Origin: Brassica napus
Taxonomy: Eukaryota > Streptophyta > Magnoliopsida > Brassicales > Brassicaceae
Direction of reading: 5' to 3'
Length of the DNA: 64,000 bases
NCBI RefSeq assembly: GCF_020379485.1
Contig: NC_063442.1
Span: forward strand, 16,862,009 to 16,926,008
Shown here: positions 22,866 through 34,345 of the stretch, piece by piece
Numbering within the stretch: the stretch's first letter is position 1
How the letters are laid out: each line of letters begins with the position of its first letter
Notes under the pieces: model-generated
Database searches by the model: none
Told to the model about the DNA's origin: nothing
What the model saw: only the letters and a program-made list of their open reading frames with translations
Translations under genes and position numbers: made by a program

Positions 22866-25448
22866 CTTCTGGTTATATATCTTTTTACTTACCATGTTCT
22901 CTTATCAGGGATCTAGTTAAAAGTTAAAACTGACTGGTTAGACCTCGACCAAACGCCAAAGGCAAAGCTATAAGCCTATAACCAAAGAGTCGAAGCAGAT
23001 CACAACAAAAATAAAGAAGGAAAAGCTTGATAGACAAATTAAAGCTTAAAGCTTAGCCACATTAAAAACGCATAATACAAGGTTTGACAAACAAACACAA
23101 ACGCCAATGAGTTCTCTAAGGCTTGTAAAACTTTCAGGTCAAAAAGCATTTTGCAGATTAAAAACATACCCCTAACAGAGAATGAGCCTATATAATACCG
23201 TCAATGACACAAACTAACTTCTTATCGAGTCATAAAAGATTTGTTGCCAGAGAAACAATGGTTTGATTCCAGGTATGGAAAGAGTGAAAGAAAATGGATG
23301 AGCGGACAAAATTGACTACGACCATGATTCAGTATCAGAGAATAACCAAAGCAGTAGACAGATGATATACTATGAAGAACTCGAAGATCCATTAGCTTTA
23401 GATTTTGCAACAAAACACAAAACATATGTTGACGATTATCAAAACATAATAAGATATGATCATTAAAACAAAAATAATGCCATGTCTATTTGATAGTGAT
23501 CACTGATCCGGTATGGTGACACGTGGCTAGTTCTGGTTGGTTGAATAACTAATTATTCTACGGTTACTTGACGCGTTTGTGTATACAAAGTCGCTTTTAA
23601 AGCCCACAAAAGGCATCATCGTGTCCATCCATGTGAGTCGTGACATGATTCACTCGGTTTAAATCAGCACTAAACCGGATTAACTGTACCGGACCGAACC
23701 TCGTCTGTGAATAGAATTAATTAAACACACTTCCCATCATCTCTAACCACCGACCGACTATCATAAAAATTAGAAATACAGAGACAGATCTCTCATCTTC
23801 ACAATTTCGTTTTATTTTTTCTGTATACAAAAGAAAAAACTAAAAATCCAAGAGTGAGTTAATGGCGTTAGCGAATAACTTAACTAACGGCGATACTGAA
23901 CTTACTAGCGTTACTCTGTTCCACACCGATCACGGCGTCAGGGATATGGCTTGCCTCAAAGCCCGACAACAAGTGTGTCAATCTCCTCCGTTGGCCCGTC
24001 CTCCTCCTCGTCTCCACCTGCGGCTTCATCGGCGCCTCCCAGTAAGTTCTTAATACTCACATACACAGACTTTGGTCAACTTTAAGCTTCAATTCTCTCT
24101 CAGGTACAAGGAGACTCTACTGGCTGTTTACTTGTGCTGTATGACCATACTCATCGGGCTTTTGCTGGTCGTTCTGACATTCGCCTTCGTCGTGACCCGA
24201 CCCGATGGGTCTTATCAAGTTCCGGGTCGAGCCGTCGAGGTTATAGAGAGTATAAGCTCCAAGGGTTCTCGAATTGGTTGAGAGAGAACGTTGTGGATTC
24301 TAAGAACTGGGGGAAGATGAGGGCTTGTTTGGCTGTACAAACGTTTGTCCTAAGCTCAGTCAAACAATTCATCACCGCTGATCAGTTCTTCTCTTCTTCT
24401 TCCATCACTCCTCCGCTCCAGGCATGTTCTCTCTCTTTTCTTTTAATTCTCTTTTGAACCTAAAACTTCTAGTTTATTACATTGTAGCCCCCCACATATT
24501 TTTCATTTTGGTTTGGTTCTTGGTAGGGTACTCTTGTAGTTTTATTTCACTTTATTTAGCAAGCAATCTGTGGTTAACTGAAGTAGGTTCGGAGTGATAA
24601 ATCATATAGTGAATGAATTTACCTGGGATACAACACTAATTAATATCCACGTAAAGTGTAAACTCAAAATTTAATGGTGCAAAAAGAAATGTTAAAGTCT
24701 ATTAACGCGGTGAATTTGTCAATTAGCCAACCAAAACCGTAATATCACTAACGACATGATTATTGTGATAATTCTATTTGGAAAAGTCTTGTTACAATAA
24801 TTAGATGGTTAATGAAGTGTTAATTAGGAGAATATTTTGTTAATATCTAGATTATGTGAGACCTACGGTTTGTTTGTTTTTTATAAATGAAAAGGAAAGA
24901 AAGAAAGATCTTTTATTCAAAAAAAGTAAAATAGGGGGCTCGTATCATAAATTTATAAGATTTCACTTTAGCTTTCTTTGAAATCCAAACGGGCATTGTT
25001 CTTATTCTTAGCATTTCCTTTTCATAGTGGCTTTTAGTTGTAACGTTTTGTTTCTCTTTCGATAAAGAAATTCTACTGTAAAGTTGAACAGGTTTAGTCC
25101 AAGTATACAAGTAACATGGTTTCTAAACAATTCAAAGGTTTCTTTCTAGTGTCTGAGAGGAAATGACATAGTACTCTAATTCTAGGCATATGTGAATCAC
25201 ACTTATTGAAAACATATTTTGAAACTTGATATTGAAAGTTGGCATATATAAAATGCATATTTAGTTCTAGGAGACTGGTGTAGATGTTGCTGAAAACCAA
25301 CAGTCCAAATCCTATAGTAAGATCATCTGAATTTAAAATAACACACTATCATGTGAGAGGACACACCATGTACATGATAATGCAATAGGTTTTTTCTATC
25401 TGGTTATTTATCCCTCGTCTTTGTCATTATCTCACATTCTCACTCACA
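22866..25448. other. Segment separating the two halves of the LecRK gene
   Basis: About 2.6 kb placed exactly between the membrane segment and the kinase N-lobe. It carries the tetraspanin pseudogene and its upstream region, and otherwise AT-rich sequence with no ORF. I could not define insertion ends or a target duplication. Confidence 0.55.
23862..24422 (+). pseudogene. Tetraspanin (TET2-like) 5' half
   Basis: The start MALANNLT is intact. A 4-bp TAAC duplication (about 23878-23887) then shifts the frame, after which ILNLLALLCSTPITASGIW, CVNLLRWPV and TCGFIGAS can be read. An intron at 24042-24103 has normal GT-AG ends, and exon 2 gives YKETLLAVYLCCMTILIGLL and VTRPDGSYQVPGR. An 8-bp duplication (GCCGTCGA, about 24229) and another indel near 24335 follow, around GYREYKLQGFSNWLRENVVD and FITADQFFSSSSIT. 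The expected intron donor after ITPPLQ is GC instead of GT, and the second half of the gene (cysteine-rich loop, fourth membrane segment) is absent. Tetraspanins organise plasma-membrane domains. Confidence 0.87.
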
Positions 25449-25573
25449 TAATTCATAGGATCTCGCGCGAGAAGACCGAGTCAGGGACCAAAGGGTTTGG
25501 TGAGAAGAATGTGATCGGTGTTGGTGTAAATGGGAAAGTGTATGAAGGGTTGTTTCAAGGAGGAGCTGTAGGA
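25449..25573 (+). pseudogene. LecRK-VII.1-like kinase N-lobe fragment
   Basis: HRISREKTESGTKGF and EKNVIGVGVNGKVYEGLFQG match the start of a LecRK kinase domain with its glycine-rich loop (GVGVNGKV; the family usually has GIGGNGKV). The match stops after GGAVGVQ, before the ATP-binding lysine. It is the continuation of the lectin part at 22085-22865, and the rest of the kinase is missing. Confidence 0.8.
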
Positions 25574-25680
25574 GTACAAAGTTTAAAATTAAACCAATTA
25601 TGTACCGAAATCCATTTAGGTACAAAGTTTAAAATTAAACCAATTATGTACCGAAATCCATTTAATGGTTTATTCTCTTT
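25574..25680. repeat. Two direct copies of a 49-bp segment
   Basis: TACAAAGTTTAAAATTAAAC followed by CAATTATGTACCGAAATCCATTTA appears twice (25575 and 25620), with a partial third copy near 25680. It begins exactly where the kinase fragment ends. Confidence 0.7.
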
Positions 25681-25849
25681 AAATTGAACCAATTGCGTAC
25701 CGAAATTTTAACTATGACCGAGAAGACCCGACTCGACTTGGGATTAAAGATTTGAAATTAGACTCCACTGAAACTACCGCTCCCCCACCAGAACCTCTCA
25801 GCGATAATCGATTTAGGATTTTTGATCAGCGACTCTCAAATCTCAATTG

Positions 25850-26830
25850 CAATACGGTAATCACACGGTGTTCTCTTAGCGATAACCTTTATCGATCTAG
25901 GTTTTTCGATTATCTCAATTGCAATACGGTAATCACACGTTGGGTAGCGATAATCTTTATAGGGTTTTTGATGATCTCAATTGCAATACGGTAATCACAC
26001 GTTGGGTAGCGATAATCTTTATAGGGTTTTTGATTATCTCAAATTGCAATACGGTAATCACACGTTGGGTAGCGATAATCTTTATAGGGTTTTTGATTAT
26101 CTCAAATTGCAATACGGTAATCACACGTTGGGTAGCGATAATCTTTATAGGGTTTTTGATTATCTCAAATTGCAATACGGTAATCACACGTTGGGTAACG
26201 ATAATCTTTATAGGGTTTTTGATGATCTCAAATTGCAATACGGTAATCACACGTTGGGTAGCGATAATCTTTATAGGGTTTTTGATGATCTCAATTGCAA
26301 TACGGTAATCACACGTTGGGTAGCGATAATCTTTATAGGGTTTTTGATTATCTCAAATTGCAATACGGTAATCACACGTTGGGTAGCGATAATCTTTATA
26401 GGGTTTTTGATTATCTCAAATTGCAATACGGTAATCACACGTTGGGTAGCGATAATCTTTATAGGGTTTTTGATTATCTCAAATTGCAATACGGTAATCA
26501 CACGTTGGGTAACGATAATCTTTATAGGGTTTTTGATGATCTCAAATTGCAATACGGTAATCACACGTTGGGTAGCGATAATCTTTATAGGGTTTTTGAT
26601 TATCTCAAATTGCAATACGGTAATCACACGTTGGGTAGCGATAATCTTTATAGGGTTTTTGATTATCTCAAATTGCAATACGGTAATCACACGTTGGGTA
26701 GCGATAATCTTTATAGGGTTTTTGATTATCTCAAATTGCAATACGGTAATCACACGTTGGGTAGCGATAATCTTTATAGGGTTTTTGATTATCTCAAATT
26801 GCAATACGGTAATCACACGTTGGGTGTTCT
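25850..26830. repeat. 62/63-bp tandem array with higher-order 314-bp blocks
   Basis: About 15 units of the form TTGCAATACGGTAATCACAC, GTTGGGTAGCGATAATC, TTTATAGGGTTTTTGATTATCTCAAA. Marker variants (GTAACG for GTAGCG, GATGAT for GATTAT, and a missing A giving 62 bp) recur every five units, for example 25919-26232 and 26233-26546, so a 314-bp block was itself duplicated. Diverged half-units flank the array (25800-25900 and 26820-26920). Because 63 is a multiple of three, long spurious ORFs occur on both strands. Confidence 0.92.
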
Positions 26831-27338
26831 TTCAGAGATAATCGTTCGTGCATTTCAAGACTCTCTTGGTGCTCGGCCACCTACACTCGAATCACGTTTG
26901 CAACACGGTAATCAAATTCTTCCGACTCGTTTTTTATTTCGCCCGTCTTCTTTGTTTGATTTCCCGGATAGTTGTCGGTTCTCTATAGATGCTTGCACCA
27001 CACGACTGGTTGTAGGATAGGAGATTAGACAAAGCTTTCTCCTTTCTTCTGATCCCACATGCACTTCTTAGTTTGATTGATTCTCACTTCAGCCACAACA
27101 CAAGTTCATATTGACAAAAGCTTTCTCCTTTGTTTGTTTTGATTAGCTTACGACTGGAAGTGTTGTATTTCATTAATTCGTGGTTGGTGAGAATATACGT
27201 TGAATCTTCTGTGGAAACAGTCATCTTGTTTTTGCTAGTAAATGATTTGCTGTTTTCCATTAGTAGTCCACATGAGACTTTGGTTGCTTTTACGAGCTAC
27301 GACTATAATGGTTTGGTTGATTCTTTAACTTATATTAA

Positions 27339-30300
27339 ATGGCAGATATGGAGAACACTTGTGCTATATGTTTAGATACGTGTGTCGAAGATGCCTTTCT
27401 ATCTGCATGTTACCGTAAGTTATCTTTTTTACCTTTGTCAAATCTTCATTTCATATAAGTTTATTGTTTCATTTAACTCGTGTTCTGTATGCAGATACAT
27501 TTTGCTTTAACTGCATAAAGAAGTGGCAGACATGCTCAACCTCTACGCCACACACATGTGTTTGCCCTCTATGCAAGGTTGTTTGCCTTCTAGACCCATC
27601 TCAGCACTCAGCATCATCTTCTTTCTTATAGAAATCATCTTCATGCAGAGAGAGAGCAGAGCTGTCATTTATCACTATGATGGGTTAACTGAAACGTACG
27701 ACAAATATTTTTTCGACCCAACCATGAAAAGGTTGGTTTAGATGATTTGTTTTATCTATATCTTATTATATACTCCTTTGTCTAAGAATGTTTAATTTCC
27801 CTTGTGCAGTTTTCTCCTTTCTGATGAACATAGAATGAGGCTGCAACATTACAAGAAGAAGTCCATATCAAGCTATCTGGTGGACTCCATTGCCCGCTTT
27901 TGGCAGAGGGGTTTCTTTATCCAGAGAAACAAATGGCTTGAAACATGGCTCAGAAGAGACCTTCAAGCGCTACTCAGAGTATGCAAAAGTCTTCATTACT
28001 TTTACTGTTCGTTAGTTTGCTTTTACTTAATATAAAAAATTCTACAGGTTGAAAATTGTGACGTAATTGTTCACCAAATAGCTGGGACAATTGATACATT
28101 TTGCAAAAGGTGCGACAATCAATGCAATTTAACATCAAATTAGGAATTATTAGTCTGTTTACCTTATTTGTTTTCTTTTCAACGTTCAGGCACACAAAAA
28201 CAGAAGCTACAACCGATGAGTTAAGCAAAGAGTTTAAAGAAAAAATCATGGAGGTTGTTAGCACTTATATGGAAGCTGGAGAGAGGGAGAGGTTTGCTGA
28301 CGAGACTGAATGCTTCCTTGCATTAAGACTCAACGTGGAAGCTTTTGACACTGCCTATCAAAGATATCAAAGTCAACAAGATCATGGAGATGATGATGAT
28401 GACAGTGAGATCCGACAGTGGACTCTTAGAGAAATGAAATCTCTTAAACTAAATAATAGAGTTGTCATGAAAAAGTGCATCGAATCAGGTACTCGACTAG
28501 TAAATAATTTTCTTAATCAGATACTCTTGGTTGAGCTTTAATTAATTATTATACTCCCACATCCACATGCAGCTAGAAGCGTGAAGTCGAGTGCTCAACT
28601 CGTGGACATACTTGTCAGTCAACTAGGTTTTGCCTCGATTAAAGAGACAAATGTTTTTGCAAAAAGGCTATTCAATAAGGTTTCCAAATGCCATGAAGAT
28701 CAAACTGATCCAAGGGAATGCAAAGCGAAGGTTATTCTTGTTCTTATCTTACATGAAGTTTTCTGTCAAATCAGTTGACCCTTAAAATTAAATTTTAACA
28801 GGTGAATAACTCTCAGAATACTGAGCTTTTACGCTCCCTGGGAGCCATTGACAGCGAAGGGAACCTAACAAGCTTAGGACAGAAAATGTCAGCTCTTGAA
28901 GTGGAGCCAAAGATGGGAAAAATGCTAATGTCTTCAGAAAGATTAGGATGTTCAGAAGAGATCATCACTATTTCTGCAATGATCCTTGCCAAGGTGGATG
29001 CCCACAAAGAAGAAATAGCTCGTTCCGACCACATTTCCATGCTGGTTGCTTATGAGTCTTGGCAAGAAAATAATTTCTCAAAAAAATGGTGCATTGAAAA
29101 TGGCGTAAAGGTATGGTTAAATTACATTGTTATTTTTCTTGTTGTTTTAAATTTGTATTAATATGGTGTTCTGCAGTTTTCGAGAATGGAGAATGCAAAA
29201 AGCATTCGCCAAAAGCTGGAAAGGGATTTTGAGAATCTTCGTATTAAAATTTACTCCAGACGAAATGATGTTGCATCCATTAAAAAATGCATTACGGAAG
29301 GTATATGTTCTCTTACCTTGTCTTGTCTCTCTGTATATATGTACACTCCTCTGTTTATGTGTAACTAGGCGTAACTAGGTCTACATATGTATAACTCGGT
29401 CTCTATTTTTTTTTTTTTTGAGCAACACTCGGTCTATATATGTGTACACTGTTCTGTATATATATGTTTAACTAGGTCTATATATGTATAACTAGGTCTA
29501 TATATATATGTGTAATTATTTTACCTATGTCTAATCAGTCTTTTATGTTTGTCAGGATATTTTGATTGCTGCTACAAATTTCAAAGCGACGGGTCTTACA
29601 AAAGCATTAAGGCTCCTTTTACATCAAAAACAATACACCCGAGCTCAACCGTATACGATGTAAGCCTTTCTAACCAATTTAAACACAAAAACTAGCTTGA
29701 GGGTCCTAGTCACAAAGTTAAAAGGGTTCACTTTAGTTTTGAACGAAGGGCTCTTGTGAATGAGATTAGGATGCTTTTTAAGGGTTGTAATGGTCCGTTT
29801 TTGTCCATTTTAACTTGTGCTTTGTATTTGGCCATCCTTCACAAAGTTAAAGAGGGTTCACTTTAGTTTTGAAGGAAGTGTTCTTGTGAATGAGATTAGG
29901 ATGCTTTTAAAGAGTTGTAGTGGTCCGTTTTTGTCCATTTTAACTTGTGCTTTGTATTTGGCTATCCTTCACAAAGTTAAGGGTTCACTTTAGTTTTGAA
30001 GGAAGTGTTCTTGTGAATGAGATTAGGATGCTTTTTAAGGGTTGTAGTGGTCCGTTTTTGTCCATTTTAACTTGTGCTTTGTATTTGGCCATCCTTCACA
30101 AAGTTAAGAGGGTTCACTTTAGTTTTAAAGGAAGTGTTCTTGTGAATGAGACTAGGATGCTTTTTAAGGGTTGTAGTGGTCCGTTTTTGTCCATTTTAAC
30201 TTGTGCTTTGTATTTGGTCTAATTCTATTGAAAATTCAGATGGCAATATTAGTTATTTTATTTGGCTTATAATTTTTCAGCATATTCCCATGTATGTGGT

Positions 30301-30508
30301 GCACTCGGACACGTGCACACGGTGGATGCGAGAGGTCACGGAGGTTCCTCCTAGCTTGCTGAGTCGGATGGCTCCGCTTTACGGTATGTTAATTTATAAA
30401 TTTTTAACAAAAAATTTATAAATTGTAATTTTCTAACATTTTCTTTTTCTAATTTTGGCAGATCTTCAGATCAACATGCCTAGATCGATTGGCCGATCTC
30501 CCATCTAG
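27339..30508 (+). CDS. RING finger fused to DEAH-helicase C-terminal (HA2/OB-fold) region
   Basis: Twelve exons: 27339-27414, 27495-27577, 27649-27731, 27810-27978, 28048-28109, 28190-28488, 28573-28730, 28802-29110, 29177-29300, 29556-29659, 30281-30383 and 30462-30508. They join in one frame of 538 residues, with GT-AG at every junction. Residues 8-52 are a C3HC4 RING finger (C8, C11, C24, H26, C29, C32, C49, C52), the E2-binding module of E3 ubiquitin ligases. Residues about 80-260 resemble plant RING proteins of the Topors-like kind (NKWLETWLRRDLQALL). Residues 258-310 are unassigned. Residues 311-454 match the HA2/ratchet region of DEAH RNA helicases (LLRSLGAIDSEGNLTSLGQK, LGCSEEIITISAMI, MLVAYESWQENNFSKKWC). 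The rest is the OB-fold tail (IHPSS, REVTEVPPSLLSRMAPLYG). The RecA motor (P-loop, DEAH box) is absent. Intron 10 (29660-30280) holds a tandem repeat. Not known to me as a family; expression is untested. Confidence 0.68.
29711..30221. repeat. Four tandem copies of a 127-130-bp unit in intron 10 of the RING fusion gene
   Basis: Units start at 29711, 29840, 29970 and 30097 with CACAAAGTTAA and end in TTGTGCTTTGTATTTGGCC. They are about 95 percent alike, so the expansion is recent. The unit looks like neither a known transposon end nor coding sequence. Confidence 0.88.
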
Positions 30509-31285
30509 CAAAATGCTTTTATTTTGTTGATAGCTTTTTTGTACAAATGCCATGAGTTGACTTTGTTTTTTCATTTCGATTGATGTAAGCATTTCACAGT
30601 TTTAAACAAATAAAAAAAAAGAATATGATTAACAAAATTTGAGTAACTTTTTAATCATAACTATACAATCTTTCCTAATAGATCAATGTTAAACTGTAAA
30701 AAATCAAAATATAACTCACACTTCTATGAAAAATATAAGAGAGAACATATTATTAAAGTAAAAACTTCATTTATCCTCGTTTGGTGTACTGGAAAGACAT
30801 ATTTCCTGGGCAGAACTGATAACTTTTGACTTTTGAGCAAGTTCTTCTATACTCTAGGCCTTGGGTTCCGTTCTAGGTCTGGTTTCTTTTGACTTTGGGT
30901 ATGTTGGAAATATATATTTTTGCATTTTAAACAAAAATAAGTAAAAATATTTGGTTTGGTTTCAGATCTATTAATTTTTAATACTTATGGTTTTTTATCA
31001 ATTTAAAATATTTCCATCTATAAATATTAGAAAACATTGAAAATTAAACCGGTTTCTAGCGAATTACCTATGAAATGTCACAAATTTGTTAATGAACAGA
31101 TTTACGAATAAATCGAGTATTTTCTTTTTAATGTCTGCCAATCTTTTTTTTATGACTAAATTATTTTAGAATTATAATACAGTTTGTTACAACTATTAGT
31201 TATTATGTCTCAAATTACTTAAGGTTTTTCCTTTTTTTCTTTTTTTACTTAAAGTTCATAACACCCGATGATCTTTATTGGTTAA
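30509..31285. other. 3' flank of the RING fusion gene, AT-rich
   Basis: AACAAATAAAAAAAAAG at about 30606 could serve as a poly(A) signal. No other feature is seen. Confidence 0.35.
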
Positions 31286-32675
31286 CTAGGGAAGGTCTGT
31301 GCTATGCACGGAATTTAAAGTATCGGTTTTTATAAAAAAAAAGTATTTCTTTTTTAAAGTTTCATTTCTGTTAAGTTAGATGTGAAATATGATTACGTTG
31401 TTTACACCAAATTTAATTATATAACTAAAAAGGATCAAATTCTTTGTTACTTTAATTCAGAGTTATAAGATTTTATAGTATTTTAAGTATTATAACACTA
31501 CAAATTACATGAATCAATCGAAATCGATCAAAAGAGAATGAGCTTGAGTTTTCAAATACAATAATATCTTTTTTCTGTGAGGATTTACAAAATAATGGAG
31601 AAAGATATTTTAATTTAGAAAGATGTTTATTATAGTTTTTTAGACAATGGAGGTAATTGCTATTATTAACAATTGTTTTTTATATTTATGTTATAATGGG
31701 TTATTATAGTTACTTTATGTATTGTTACATAATTAACTTTGTTGAATGGTTGACTAAAGAAATAAATTTCTTGGACTTTCTTTGTTTGATATTTTTGGTT
31801 ACATTTGCTTATATATTATGTAACTAGTTGTACTAATAAATTTATTAATAAAGCAAAAAATAAAAAATTAAAGAAAAAATGTAACAAATGTACTATTTTA
31901 AATGGACAAAATATTAAAAAACATCCCTTAGTTTTATCTGAACAACCCGAATTATCTTATATTTAGAATGAAATATCCAAATTATCTGATATTTTTATCA
32001 ATAAATTCGTAATTATCTGAAAAAACCAGAATCTAACCTGAAATTAATTGGAACGAGATTTTTTTTGTGTGCATATTAGCCAGTTTCTAACTCTGCTACT
32101 TAACTAAACCAAAAACCAAAATAGCTAACCGAAACAAAATCAATCAAAACTTTGTAAATACATGAACAATTCATATTTATAGAACCAAAACGCCAAAACC
32201 TAAAATAGCTGAAGCAAAACACAATGTTGAGAACTAATTGCAATCTACATTTAAATGGTGCGAAGAAAGTATTCTATTTAAAATAATTATTTAACTCCTT
32301 TTAGTGGAGGTATATCTATGTAGTTTATAAATGAATTAAGATATAATAAAAATAAAATTAAGATATAAGCTATATTTTTATATATGATCCATATCCATAG
32401 TCAATCCGGTGGCTAATATAATCTGGACTGGCTCATTTTCTTCGTGTAGCATTATATTAGAGGTTTTACCAGCTGATTTTTTACCAACTGATTTATTTCG
32501 ACAAAATTCGGATTTAGTGAAAAGTTTTAATGAGATAGTTTTAAGCCCAAAAACCAAATGAAAAAATGACATTAATGAGATTTAAATTTAATTTGTAAAT
32601 TTTGGGGTATTTTTTTAGAAAATTCACATTTCATTAGAAATAAAAAAAGGAATGTTTATATTTTAATAATATAGA
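31286..32675 (-). mobile_element. Non-autonomous Helitron, minus strand
   Basis: Read on the minus strand, it starts at 32675 with TCTATATTATTAAAATATAA after an A. It ends at 31286 with a hairpin (TCCGTGCATAGCACAGA) plus CCTTCCCTAG and a following T. Both are standard Helitron termini. The interior (1.39 kb) is AT-rich with no gene. Confidence 0.78.
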
Positions 32676-33028
32676 TGTTAGTACCAAACATCTCATTATA
32701 TAAATTATCCATACGATTGCATTATATAATGGTGGCACGTCTAAAATATATAATAAAACATGAAATATAAATATCAATATTTTAAAAAGTAAACCAATAT
32801 TCGTGCGAGTCCGCAGATCAAACTCTTATTTTCTTTTAAAATTGATGATTTGGATGATAGAAAAATAGCCAAAATCGACTAAATTTACTTTTAGTTATGT
32901 ACGTAAAATGAAAAGTTCTATTGATTGTTACTAATTACAATTATACATGTATGTTTGAATTTTTATATGTTATTATATTTGAATACCAAGTACCATGTCA
33001 TCTGAATAAACAATTATAGTTTTAAGAT
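32676..33028. other. AT-rich spacer
   Basis: No gene or clear repeat is seen in these 350 bases. Confidence 0.4.
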
Positions 33029-34139
33029 AATTGGAAAATTTGCCAAAACTAATCCACAATTTGATTTTAACCTCAAACATATACCCAAACTTGAATCAAA
33101 TGCAAAACTAATCTAAAAGCCTTGTGAAATTACAGTCCAGCCCCTTGTGACCAAACAAAAAACCAGAAACTATTTTTACGAATATAGCCCTAGTAAGTCG
33201 TCTGAGTCGTCTAAGATATTGGAAGTCGTCTGGACAACTTCAAAGTAAGTCTTCTGGTGTAGCTGATCTTAAAATAATTTATAAATTTTTAAGAAAATAT
33301 TTTGATAAACTAAAAATTAAAATCATGTAATTATAAACAGTATTTTGAAAAATTAATTTTTTACCTGTACGTGTTTATTTTTGTGTATAGTACACTTCTG
33401 AAGTTTAAATTGATTTTGTGAAGTGTTCAGTTAGTTAATTAAGTTTAGGGGTTATATTTAGGGTCTAGACGACTTACATTTCAGTCATCTGGTAAAGAAA
33501 TAAAACAGACGACTTACATGTAAGTCGTCCAAAATATTCCCGCCTAAAATTTTTTAAAAAATTATTTTACCGCTTAAATAATTTAAGTCTTCTATTTTAG
33601 TTTTTCGCTAAAAATATTTTAATTTCCCGCTAAAAATATTAAAGTCTTCTGAGTCGTCTGAATCAAAAATATTTTACCTAATTGGATTTTTTGTCTCCTT
33701 ATACAAAGAGAAAATTACACATTCTCTCTCCTCTTCTCAAATGGGTGCAACAAGAATGTATTGTTCATCATTGTAAAACTCTTCAACCTCTCTCTAATCT
33801 CTTTGACTTGAAAACACCAAACTTTATATGAATTTTTTAGTTTTGTCTCATGTCTTTCTTACTAATCTATCTTTTTACAGGTTTTTAATCAGATGGTACT
33901 CATCTTCCACTCATTTAAAGGTAGATCTATTAATTTTAGATATGTATTTTTGTGTGTTCTATAAAGGTAGATTTATCTAATCTTCCACTCATTTTTTCTG
34001 TTTTAAGCCATTTGAACGTTTTTTTATATGCAGGTTTTTCAGATTTGGATTTGATATGCAGGTTTTTTGGATCTGGAAGACCTATAGGACGACTTACCTG
34101 TTAGTTGTCTAAAATATAATGCACTAGACGACTTCCAGG

Positions 34140-34345
34140 AAGTCTTCCAGACGACTGAAATGGAAGTCGTCTGGACTTCCATTTCTGTCGTATGGACTTC
34201 CTGGAAGTCGTCTGGAAGTCGTCTGGAAGTCGTCTGGACTTCCTGGAAGTCGTCTGGAAGTCGTCTGGAAGTCGTCTGGACTTCTATTTCTGTCGTCTGG
34301 ACTTCCTGGAAGTCGTCTGGAAGTCGTATGGACTTCCTGGGAGTC
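34140..34345. repeat. Short tandem CTGGAAGTCGT repeats in copy 1
   Basis: About a dozen alternating units TGGAAGTCGTC and TGGACTTCC. The inverted arrangement gives open frames on both strands that are not genes. Confidence 0.85.

Noticed and set aside
24104..24422. Intact tetraspanin gene
   Set aside because: Three indels break the frame and the second half of the protein is absent.
25919..27020. ORFs up to 286 codons in the 63-bp array (NCNTVITRWV and YGNHTLGSDN repeats)
   Set aside because: The unit length of 63 keeps several frames open on both strands, and one-base slips switch between them. No domain is present.
27578..27648. In-frame stop after the RING finger suggesting a pseudogene
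   Set aside because: A 71-bp GT-AG intron fits exactly here and joins CPLCK to RESRAVIYHYDG in frame, so no disabling mutation is needed.
29947..30222. 91-codon ORF in intron 10 of the fusion gene
   Set aside because: It spans the 127-130-bp tandem units and repeats the same peptide, with no link to flanking exons.
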